A stretch of DNA of 64,000 bases from positions 239,274,297 to 239,338,296 of the forward strand of contig OX336396.1 in assembly GCA_946902985.2 (NCBI GenBank), read 5' to 3'. This document shows, in pieces, positions 55,042 through 64,000 of the stretch. Position numbers and translations under genes: made by a program. The DNA is from Meconema thalassinum (taxonomy: Eukaryota > Arthropoda > Insecta > Orthoptera > Tettigoniidae). How positions within the stretch are numbered: position 1 is the first letter of the stretch; every line of letters begins with the position of its first letter. Below the pieces are notes generated by a model. It had not been told where the DNA came from. It was given only the letters and a program-made list of their open reading frames with translations, and searched no databases.

Positions 55042-56700
55042 CTATTGGTGCCCATACTCTCGACCTAGTCCTTGAGTATCAGTGCTGGTGGACTGATTCC
55101 TGGTCGATGGTTTTTCTCTGGTTTCCTGACTGCTGGCCATGTGTACCTGTTCAGTCTGTCTTTGGTGCCTAGGAGTTACGTGTGACGTCGTCATGTCTAA
55201 TTGACGTAATACACTCTCCACTTCCACAACACTTCTGGCTTTGGATGAGATTAACAGCCTCTGAATCTCATATGGAAGTTGTCTTGCAATGGCGGCACAC
55301 AAGTCGTTCTCAGCTGGAGCAATGTCAAGTTCGCGGAATTTACACAGCTGAGCGGTAAAAAATTCCGAGTACTTAGTTGGTGCATTTGTGCTGTACTTCC
55401 TAGAGTACAGATCTAGCCTCAAATTCTCCTGGACGTCTGCTGCCCAATATCGTTTTAAAAAGGCTTCTCTAAAGCCTTCCACCGTATCAAAGGTGTACCT
55501 AAAGCTTCTGAACCAGGTGAGACAATCACCTGCCAACAGCTTCTCAATAGCTCTCAGTCTCCGATCCTGAGGAACCTTCATTTCGTTTAAGTACTCTGCG
55601 ACTTCCTTTAGCCAGTATTTTGGAGTAATTGACATGTTATTACCCGTAAACTTTACCGGTCTGTCCTCATTCGACTTAATAATGTTTATTATCTGACCAT
55701 TTGTCTGGTTCATGTATGGGGTTGACATCGCCATCGGATATCCTGGGTTCTTATAAGGGCTCTCCCCTCCTAAGTCCCTATCTGTATCGGTGCCTTGTTC
55801 ACGGGAATCTGCCCATCCTGTCTTTGGAAACTCCTCCTGATTCTCAAATTCTAACTTCCTTTCCCTTCGGGCACTTTCTTCATTAGCCATGAGTTGGATT
55901 TCCATTTGACTGTTCTTATGTTCAGTCCTCTCCAACCGGGACCCTAATTCATTTTGAATTCTTTCCTGATTTTTCTTACTGGTTTCCAGTTCTCGTTTGA
56001 GTTGGTTTTTGTCGTCCCTGAAGCTATTCCTGATTTCATTTAAGTGTTCTTCTACCTCTTTCTTGATGACCATGACCTGTTCTGTTATAATTTCTGGTTT
56101 AACGTCACCTCTGGTATCTAGGTCTTCTCGTATTTCCTTCATCTTTTTCTCCATTTCTCTTTGTCCTTTGACCATATCTATTTTAATTCCGTCAAGCCTT
56201 TCTTCAGTTTTCCCTTGGCTCTTAAATAATCTCATCATTTCATCTTGGACTTGATTTACTTCAGTATGAGTTTTTCCTACTTGGACCTTCAATGTTCCGA
56301 TGGTTTCCTGAACATCATTAATACCCTGACTTATTTCATCTATCTTATGGGTACTTTCCTTATTTTCGTCCTCTCGTTGTTTTCTTTCACTCTGGAGATG
56401 CCCCTCGTATATACCTAATCTTCGATTTATTTCACCCTCATACTTCTTTAAGTTCTCATCTACCTGCCCGGTAAAATGATCAAATTGCTCTTTCCTACTC
56501 TTCGCATCTTCCTGATTCTGAATTCTCATATCACTTACTTCGGTCTGAACTCCCACTACTTTTTCCTCAAGTTTTCCTACTTGGTTCTCCACCCCTGTAA
56601 ATCTGTCTTCTAACCTATCAAGACTCTCTTTTATCTCTTTCCGGGATTTTTCACAAATACTCTGGTTCGATTCTATCTGATCTTCTAACTTTTTCTGCAC
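55042..56700 (-). pseudogene. Gypsy gag: coiled coil plus capsid
   Basis: Residues 1-290 are heptad-rich, charged and without proline clusters (long coiled coil). Residues about 345-500 form a retroviral-type capsid: TPKYWLKEVAEYLNEM, GDCLTWFRSFRYTF, FREAFLKRYW and QLPYEIQRLLIS, the last similar to the MHR/C-terminal capsid region. A polar linker follows and a TAG ends the frame at 55042. The upstream part of the same protein is in another frame (57386-56715), so the ATG at 56700 is not the true start. Gag forms the particle shell. Confidence 0.88.
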
Positions 56701-56714
56701 ACCTTGAATCTGGG

Positions 56715-57386
56715 TTACAAGTTTCTTTTCACACTCATCACCCTTTTTTTCATATTACTTAATTTAGTTTCCATGGAACTCAAACTTTTATTTAAATTTC
56801 CAAAATTTTCTTGACATTTAGTTGGGGACTCTCCCATACTTTCGTTCAAGGCCTGTATTTGGGCTTGCAATCCTGAATGAAATTCTTTATTTTCCTCTTT
56901 AATCTCACTTGCGATTTCCCCTTTTAACTCAGTTAACTTGTCCCCAAACTTAGTGTCAAACCCTTGAAATTTGTTATCCATTGTCCCTTCTATTTCAGCC
57001 TTCAGTACTCCATTGTTTTCTTTACTGTCGGCTTTCATAGACTCTAACGTCTCATTTTTTATCACTTCCAACTGTTCTTTAACGGTTTTCCCATTTTCTG
57101 TTTTCATCTTTTCTATCTCGGCTTTCAGTTCCTTATTCATATTTATACAGTCGGCTTCGATAGCTTCTAATTTAGTCCCCATGTTATCACTTTTAACTTC
57201 GATAGCTTCTAATTTAGTCCCCATGTTATCACTATTAGTTTTTAGTGATTCTAAACTTTGATTCATGGATCCTAAATCCCTTTTATTTTCACTCTGTTGG
57301 CTATCCAACTTACTGTTTATTGCCTCCAAGAGCCGTTGCATCTCCTCACTCAATGCCATCTTATCAGAATATAGTGGGCTACCCAT
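56715..57386 (-). pseudogene. Gypsy gag: N-terminal coiled-coil extension
   Basis: 223 codons starting MGSPLYSDKMALSEEMQRLL; the ATG at 57386 is the first in the leader, about 450 bp after the 5' LTR. Almost the whole product is predicted coiled coil, with a 13-residue duplication (SDNMGTKLEAIE twice, residues 52-76). A -1 shift at the run of seven A near 56744-56750 would join it to the frame at 56700. Together the coiled coil would exceed 500 residues before the capsid, which is unusual for a Gypsy Gag. The single slip is probably decay or an assembly error. Confidence 0.8.
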
Positions 57387-57842
57387 GCCACATCGCTAAT
57401 ACATGCTTGAGAGATAGTAATCTGAACCATTGTGTCCCAATTTCTCCAAAAATTTTACTTTGGTACGGGTTTTTACTACACCGTACCCTTTTGATATTCT
57501 TATTCAAACTCAAAGACCTTTATGGAAGTATTTAAAATTCAAAATTTCGAAAAACCATTTTTTTCAAAAAACATGAAAATTTTTATTTTTCGAGAAAAAC
57601 TCGGGTTTTCCCTAGGAAAACTCATCCCTGCGTACTGGGCGCCATGAAATGTCTGGTGTATGGTAGGGGGTTGTTTAAAATCCAGGGCTGCTCGGTGTGA
57701 GTTTCCAGGGACCCATGCGGTCAGTTAACATTATACGTTGTAGCTACTCCTATCATTACTTTACTTTTACATGAATCGACCGTCTTTAGTGATCCTCTAA
57801 CAATCAATCCAAGCACAGTACTTCTATTCACCCCCCCCCCCC
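57387..57842 (-). other. 5' leader of the Gypsy element with a C-run
   Basis: About 450 bp between the 5' LTR and gag. The primer-binding site should start directly below 57843, but the sequence there is a run of thirteen C on the plus strand (57831-57843), so no TGG-type site can be read. The run may be a degenerate or mis-sequenced site. Confidence 0.5.
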
Positions 57843-60800
57843 CGTGCCCTTTTAGCAAGAAATGTGCAAATCACAGTATGCCAGCATTGCTCAATTCGGG
57901 ATTTTTCGGGGCTGCGGTAAGTTCTCCCACTCTGTGACTTACATATTTTGGATTAAATAGAGGATACACTTGCAAAAATAACAACAAAATCAACTCCTAT
58001 TTTAACACATTTAATTAATAAAAATTATGGCGCTACAAACAATAAAACAAATAAACTACTGACCAATATCATTCTACTTGTTCAAAGTGAACAAGGAATA
58101 GCATAAGAATAAAACAAATATTCTCTTTAAACACATGGTTTTCTTTAAAACCAACAATTCACGATTATTTTCACTTCCATAAAGTACTTATCTTAAAGTT
58201 CCATATAACTACGAGCTTCTTTGGCTCGATACTTTCCCATAATAATGGTGTCATACTTTTGTACACCTCAAGAATTTATTTTTATCTTTGCTTATCATCA
58301 AAACAAATATATAATTACATTTAAAATTACATGTTTATTCACTACAATATTTGGGCATTTCACATATTCTCAGTATTTACTACCTCTCTCAAGTTTTGCA
58401 AAATCACTACGGTGATCGGGAAACTACTTGTGTACTCCAGAGTCATAAAGATTACTTGACAAAGTCAAAAACTATGATTACTCCCGAAATCTAGTTATCT
58501 TCACAAAACTCGTGGATTCCTTATTTTCCATACAATATTACAATAGGGATTTTTATTTAATTCATTTGTCTTATAAGACTATTATCACATAAGAAAACTA
58601 CGATCTGAACTGGCAAGCGACAATATCAATCTACAAGGACCTCGGTTCAACGCCCGGGTCATTAACAACTTTAAACACTCACGGAGTATTTAGCACTTCT
58701 TACAAGACGGTCTTTACCCACCCTCGCTCTATGAGGGTCAGGCCATTATACTCGAGCGTGATTTATGACAGGGAGAGCGGCTCCCTGCCTAGCCTACGGT
58801 TGGAGCTCTCTTCAATGCTTCTAAAACAAACCTTCATTTTATTTTTAGTTCTATGGAGAGACCTGGCATTTTAACTTCTCTTTTCACTTTCAACAATATT
58901 TTTTTTTTGCTCATAAACCACTCTCGTAATCTTGGCATTTATTAATTATGAAGGGTCCTCGTTGATTGGGAAGAGTAATACACATTCGACGACGAATAAT
59001 AAGGGGCTTTAACAAACAGAGGATTCTAGGTTCGAATCTCTTAACATGCCTCGGGAACCATTTCCACATTGGAGGACTTATACAAGACGCGATTTAAAGT
59101 CGGCCGTGGCCTACATGACATACGCTCAATAATACCATACATTAGCTCCCTTTTAAATAATAACACACACATGGCCTCGTGATCTACGTCACAATTAGAG
59201 GACTTACAACATATCTCAATTCAATACAATCAACTACCCCTCATAAGTAATTTACCAAGTACATTTAAATTCTACGCATTCCTAGCGTGACTTTTTATTT
59301 AATTGCGTTCCATTGCGCTACACATTACTTTACGGCCAAATGTCTTCCAAAGAACTGATAAATTTCATAGTAACAATTGATACATATCTCAATTCTTATA
59401 TTAATCTTTTCCGTTGACAATAAATCGCTCCATTTTTAAGAACATGCATTCACATCATGTCTTATACATTTGTTAAGGCTCCAACGCTCTATATTTTTAT
59501 ATCATTCAATTTAATCTTTATTTAGATTTCTTTACCTTGTTATTCACATCATGTCTTCATTCCTTACAAAAGCTCAAAAGCTATTTCTTTCATATAATTC
59601 AAATTTACCTTTTTGTAAATATCTTTGTTATAATTATTATTATTACGCTTGCTTTTATAACATTCATTAAATACACTGACATTTTATTCCATGCATTTCC
59701 TCTACAGGATTTATTCTTTCACATAATTATTTATTATTTCTTAAAACTTTATTTTTGTTCAGATCGCGTTCTTATTTAGCTATTATTTATTTAAAAACAT
59801 CCCTTTTACTCAAAACTCCGGTGGAATTGTACACAAAAAAAATTCCCGACACCAAAACATAATGAAAATCTTTACTCACATGTCTAAGGTCGTTTTCTGA
59901 CCTTTATTCTCGTTCGATGTGTCATTTTGGCCCTCCTTCTTGACTTACTCCATATTGTACAAATTCATCTCATGTACAAACATTTCTTGACACATATTCA
60001 ATACATTTAACACTGACAACATTTTTAATACACTGGTGTATCCGTTTAGAACACACAATAAAACACTAAAAAATATATATTACTTTTAACACACAATCTT
60101 GATATATTTACACTTCACAACTTTTGATCACTAGGCCGTCTTTTTAGCCTATCACACGTGACCTCTTAATCTCCCGTCTCCAAGGGTGAAATTTATTCAA
60201 TGTCGGCTTCCTATCCTGCAGAATACGAAAGTCTCGAATCATCTACTACTTCCCTGGAATAACAATTCTTCGAATCCTGTTCCTGATGATCGGCTATTTC
60301 TCTATCTTGAACGGCTCCCCTTTTAGATCTGATTTATCGATCCTAGCGAAAGTCTGTTCTGATCGAGGTCCCCTCGATAGCCTATCGGTGACCTATGGAT
60401 TTTTTAGCAACTAATACTTCTCGAGTCTTAGTGCTTTAGAATAGTTCGTCTGCTTTCTTGAGACAATGTCTATAGTTTCCGTTCTTCTTTGTTTATTTGG
60501 TTCTCGCACTTCTAATTTTCTGGAATACGTTGCGAACCTTACTCTGTTTTTCCCTGTTCGGGTTCTTTAAAATTGATAAACTGTTTATCTCGCTGTTCCG
60601 GTACTTCCGTACGTTATGATACTTTTGGTCGTTTACTGACAAACCTATCGCCTGGATCCTAAGTTCGCAACCTGCTTTAACTGTATTTTATGAACTTTTA
60701 CGATAAACTTTGCACTGTCAGACCTAAATCCTGTAACTAGGATTTTCCTAATTTTTCAACACGGCGATACTTTAATATTTCTTCTTTGCAACTCCTTTCG

Positions 60801-61648
60801 GAGGCACGCAAGTTACTGATACTTCGACGCCCGTGGCTGTCGGATATTAATTCTGCGGTGTAATACAGCGTTTCTCCCCTCAAGGAGTACTGGTTAACTG
60901 CCTTCGATGTCTGATACAGCGTAACGTTCCCCTCACGGGCTCTTGAATACTGCATGAACTGATACAGCGTAACGCCTCCCTGGGCTATCGTAGACTGCAT
61001 ATACTGATACAGCGTGACGTTCCCCTCACGGGCTCTTGAATACTGCATGATTGGCTTGGTGAGGCCAGGAGTTTTATACCTTTTAGTCAAAAAAAGATAA
61101 AATCCTAGTCCTTTTCGTGACCAACTTTTGAACTAATTGTCGCACAATTATAAAAATTATATCTCCAGAAAGCTCGTCTTCCAAACGTAAAATAATCTTC
61201 CTGTGCATGGAAATCGATCGTGCATTTCCGAGATATTAATTAATTCTTCGTCCTCAACTGTGTGGGTGGTGCTGTTCATTTTTAATTCTCCCACTCCTTG
61301 GGTCCCGGTGAATTCCCAATGACGTATGCTACATTTGCACTTTTCTCCTGGACTATATTTAAAGGGTTTTTCTTTACACAAAAATCTTTAATCCGAAATG
61401 ATTCACCGTACTGTATTTGTTTACTTATTTTTATACTCGTAAACGGGATAAATTTAATTATTCTTGTTCTGACTCAGCAGCGAGGTTGCCGTTTTCCTGC
61501 AACACCTGGCCCTAGCGCTTGCACAATGTTAGGCTAGAATCCTGGCTTGAAATCTCTCTCCGTTCCCTTAGAGACTGTATGATTCTTTCATTCCTTTCAA
61601 AAAATACATGGATTCGACCCCCTTTGAAGCCTATGGTACATGGGTTCA
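57843..61648 (-). repeat. 5' LTR of the Gypsy element
   Basis: 3806 bp, same organisation as the 3' LTR but lacking 119 bp at the point equivalent to 50540-50658. The 117-codon ORF (61090-60737) and a 74-codon ORF (61381-61157) are preserved. The inner edge is CGTGCCC in place of TGTGCCC. Confidence 0.93.
60737..61090 (-). CDS. Repetitive 117-residue ORF in the 5' LTR
   Basis: The translation is the same as 50126-49773. Its place in the 5' LTR would allow it to lie in the transcript leader if the promoter is upstream of it. Coding is uncertain, as for its twin. Confidence 0.3.
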   Translation of the reverse strand: MTKRYKTPGLTKPIMQYSRAREGNVTLYQYMQSTIAQGGVTLYQFMQYSRAREGNVTLYQTSKAVNQYSLRGETLYYTAELISDSHGRRSISNLRASERSCKEEILKYRRVEKLGKS

Positions 61649-61652
61649 CTAC

Positions 61653-62193
61653 ATCGAGTTCAGCCTCTCTGGACTACGTGATAAAATCCAACTTCACTTC
61701 AGTGTCTAGGTCTTGTTCTTGTTCCGGCTTTGACTTCCTGCCAGTATCTTCTGACCCCAGTGACGAGTGTCTGTTTATGTTCTTCGGACAAAGGTCCTCT
61801 CCGTCTTCCGGAAATTGATACCATTTTAAAACCTTGGTAGTTGTTCATCAATCTTCTAAATGTGTTCCTGTCAGGAATTTCTCGGTCTGGAATACCAATT
61901 TGCCTGAGATCATTTTTGCATTCCTCGAACCATCTCGGCCTTGTTGCCTTAGCCTTAATGAAACTCCACATTCTCTTCGTTGATCGATCATCAGTCATTC
62001 TCAAGAGGTGACCGTAAAATAGTAGGAGTCTCTCCTTAATTGATGCTGTGATAGGGTCTATTTTGTTGTAAAAGTCCTCATTTGCTCTCATTCGCCACTG
62101 TCTATCAACCCATCTATTGCCTAGGATTTTTCTTAATATCCTGCGCTCTCTATTTTCCAGTTGTTCATCTTGACCTTTACTATTCATGGTCAA
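61653..62193 (-). pseudogene. LINE ORF2 C-terminus interrupted at its 3' UTR by the Gypsy element
   Basis: The minus frame 62193-61699 reads RERRILRKILGNRWVDRQWR, then ITASIKERLLLFYGHLLRM, RPRWFEECKNDLRQIGIPDR and the basic end GRRRGPLSEEHKQ...RRYWQEV. This is the end of a LINE ORF2, related to 13442-13675. The open frame has 164 codons. The Gypsy insertion lies about 50 bp after the stop, so the LINE tail probably continues at 46871 downward. Confidence 0.72.
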
Positions 62194-62199
62194 AGTTTC

Positions 62200-62627
62200 G
62201 GACGCATATAATCCCTCAGGTTTTACAACTGTAGATTATCATTAGTCATTATTATACCATCCCATGATAGGAATCTTCTCTTCAATCACTTTAATAGGAT
62301 ACAAGGATTAAGAAAATGAAGGGTTTAAATTTTCGAACTGATGCCATCTTGACCTTTTGAAAACAATATTGAACATGAGATGTCTCTACAATTACCTCTG
62401 AATAACTATTCGCTGTGCCGAGTTTCATTGCTCGGCTGACTAGATCACCTGAAGAATTAGAGTTAAATAATTATGTTAAAATCACTTGGCCGTCATGATT
62501 TTTTGTGCTTCTCAGGTTTTGGACAGTCACATATTTGTCCTTACTTAACAGTCCTCTAGCACTGTACGAAATTTCAGTTTGATTGCTTGAATAGTTTCGG
62601 ATGTATTGAGAACCGGTGAAATGTATC
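62200..62627. other. Gene-free stretch
   Basis: AT-rich sequence without a convincing ORF or recognised repeat. Its first part may be LINE coding sequence degraded beyond recognition. Confidence 0.35.
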
Positions 62628-63250
62628 GTATGGACCCGACCAAGGAATTTCAGTTCTGGTGTCACGGCTGGAACGGGGTACTTTCAGTTTCGTGAGGCAA
62701 AACCGAGAAGCGAGGGATTCGATTCCCACCTCAGTCATCCTGGAAGTGGTTTTCCATTTCTACAGTACTTCAAGTGAATCCCGGAAGGCCACGGCAACCT
62801 CCCCAATTTACAAACACACACACTAGTATAGCCATCACAGTAACAGACCCAAAAATAAGCAACACCAATAACACAGGTTATCACACAAATTATACACACC
62901 AAAATTTAAAAAAAAAACGAGGCTATCAAGTTCCTAGGCCTACGAAGCGACCGCTGCCCAGCATTTGGCCTGCTAGTTATGGGGTGACGCGTGGTCAGCG
63001 TGTCGAGTCCCCTTGGCCATTGATCTTGGTCTCCGTGACCGGGGCGCTGCCCCACTGTCAGGCAGTTACTTAATTGTCCCCACGAGGCTGAGTGTACCCC
63101 GTTCCCACCCTCACGTCAGTTTCTTAAATCCCTGGAGCCGGGAATCGAACCCTGGGCCTCCGGGTGCGAGGCAGGCGTGCTACCCCAAAACCACGCGTCT
63201 GACACACACACCACGTTGCTATATGTCCATGATGTCGCAGAACCTAAAAT
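62628..63250 (+). mobile_element. SINE family G copy, split by SINE D
   Basis: CAAGGAATTTCAGTTCTGG, GGCTGGAACGGGGTAC, TTCGTGAGGCAAAACCGAG, GATTCGATTCCCACCTCAG and GGAAGTGGTTTTCC are the family G body, and 62805-62905 plus 63206-63250 are the shared 3' domain (ACACAGGTTATCACACAAATT, then GTTGCTATATGTCC). The tRNA head is missing. Confidence 0.65.
62910..63205 (-). mobile_element. SINE family D, second minus copy
   Basis: It shares GCGACCGCTGCCCAGC, ACTGTCAGGCAGTTACT, CACGAGGCTGAGTG and CCCTCACGTCAGTTTCT with 341-646. The minus-strand B-box is near 63140 (GGGTTCGATTCCCGG). An A-rich start at 62910 and ACACACC-like repeats on both sides suggest a target duplication, but the exact limits are not certain. 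Confidence 0.75.
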
Positions 63251-63683
63251 AAGCAACAACAACAAACAATTCTAGTGACAAACGTTCTAGGGGAGAGAAG
63301 GCAATTACGAACGAAGATCATTGTAAGCTTCCCGGAAGAGACGTCTGTTACAGAGACAATGTGTGCGATGTTGAGGACAAAGGGTGCGGTGTGTTGTCAT
63401 TAGTTGCGTCTCTAAAAAGGTCGGGGGTTATAACGAGATTGCTTCTCACGAGAACAACAGCTGACAGTCATTAATTCAAAAGACTGCTCAAACTTCACAA
63501 AAAGGAGATTATTCTGAGTTCCCATGCTTCACGATCGGAAACAAAGAACACAAGTTTGTTTGTGGTAAGGTTTGTAGGCCTATTCGGGAGCAAGATTCCT
63601 CCCGGTGAGGATATATTACGTTTAGGGGGTCTGTTTAGCCTAACACATTCAAAACTTTAAAATTTTAAACAGTGCTTATCACT
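63251..63683. other. Gene-free stretch
   Basis: No ORF, RNA gene or repeat recognised; probably the flank of the inverted-repeat segment that follows. Confidence 0.35.
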
Positions 63684-64000
63684 GGTATATTGAATTGGTG
63701 AATTAAAACTCAGCAATATTTGTAGGTTTGTGCCGTGTCTTGTGTGGGGTTTCGCCTAGGACACAAGGCTGACTCATCAGCGGTATCTTGCTGAGTTTTA
63801 ATTCACTGGCCTTGAAAGCCAATATACCATCTTTTTGGAAGCCTTCACAGGGAGGTTGAGGCTGCTTGAGCTTTTAGTTCTCGCAGTCAAGTGGTACAGT
63901 TGCACCTAATATAAAGGGAGGTGGCGCACAGTTCGTCACTCCTGTGGGGGTCCGGGCGGGGACACCAAGAGCCCGCCGATGAGTCAGCTTGGTGTCCTAG
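63684..64000. repeat. Nested inverted repeats at the window end
   Basis: 63684-63718 (GGTATATTGAATTGGTG...CTCAGCAATA) pairs with 63785-63828, and 63755-63783 (CCTAGGACACAAGGCTGACT...) pairs with 63973-64000. A short hairpin GACACCAAG/CTTGGTGTC occupies the last 40 bp. The segment looks like the start of a repeat or LTR that continues beyond the window. Confidence 0.6.

Larger units (their letters stand above)
46876..61648 (-). mobile_element. Ty3/Gypsy LTR retrotransposon, 14.8 kb, giant LTRs
   Basis: The element is flanked by CTAC at 46872-46875 and 61649-61652, a 4-bp duplication. Direct LTRs lie at 46876-50803 and 57843-61648, with TG...CA ends. On the minus strand the order is gag, protease, RT, RNase H, integrase, which defines Ty3/Gypsy. 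A purine tract adjoins the 3' LTR. No env-like gene is seen between the integrase end (51073) and the LTR. LTRs of 3.8-3.9 kb are far above the few hundred bases usual for the superfamily and form half of the element. The genes contain several stops and frame slips, so this copy is not autonomous. Confidence 0.95.

Overview
The window looks like intergenic DNA from an insect with a large, repeat-rich nuclear genome. The evidence is several tRNA-derived SINE families, arthropod-type LINE tails, and piggyBac, Tc1/mariner, hAT-like and Ty3/Gypsy elements. Protein-coding similarity is confined to transposons, and I recognise no host gene, rRNA, functional tRNA or CRISPR. The species cannot be fixed from the sequence alone; a polyneopteran-type insect is an inference.

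Layout. 1-9 kb: old interspersed repeats (called here families C, A and J), SINE insertions, a T-rich degenerate tandem array, and a Harbinger-like element (7567-8521) that carries a small hAT-like MITE. 9-12.8 kb: a LINE 3' fragment split by a hAT-like insertion with an 8-bp target duplication; that insertion carries a GC-rich minisatellite and an inserted piggyBac element with a decayed transposase gene. 12.9-20 kb: SINEs, a LINE tail, a fold-back element, family A with about 300-bp internal repeats, and a complete family B repeat. 20.1-31.0 kb: a Tc1-like element whose transposase gene is cut in two by a 9.4-kb LTR element (LTRs 873 bp, nearly identical) that lacks recognisable pol genes. 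31.1-46.6 kb: more nested family A, B and C repeats, three TIR-bounded non-autonomous elements or pairs, LINE fragments and SINEs. 46,876-61,648: a 14.8-kb Ty3/Gypsy element on the minus strand with very long LTRs (about 3.8-3.9 kb) and a broken gag-pol. 61.7-64 kb: a LINE tail, SINEs, and a strongly inverted-repeat segment cut by the window end.

The genes do not form a host pathway; they are transposon machinery at different stages of decay. Nesting gives a relative chronology. The LTR insertion into the Tc1 gene is young: I found three LTR mismatches, and the transposase frame would be open without it. The Gypsy copy is older, with more than twenty LTR differences and several frame breaks in gag and RT. 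Families A, B and C are older again and act as landing sites. Target duplications at many insertions (4 bp for both LTR elements, TTAA for piggyBac, TA for Tc1, 8 bp for hAT, 11-15 bp for SINEs and LINEs) make most boundaries firm.
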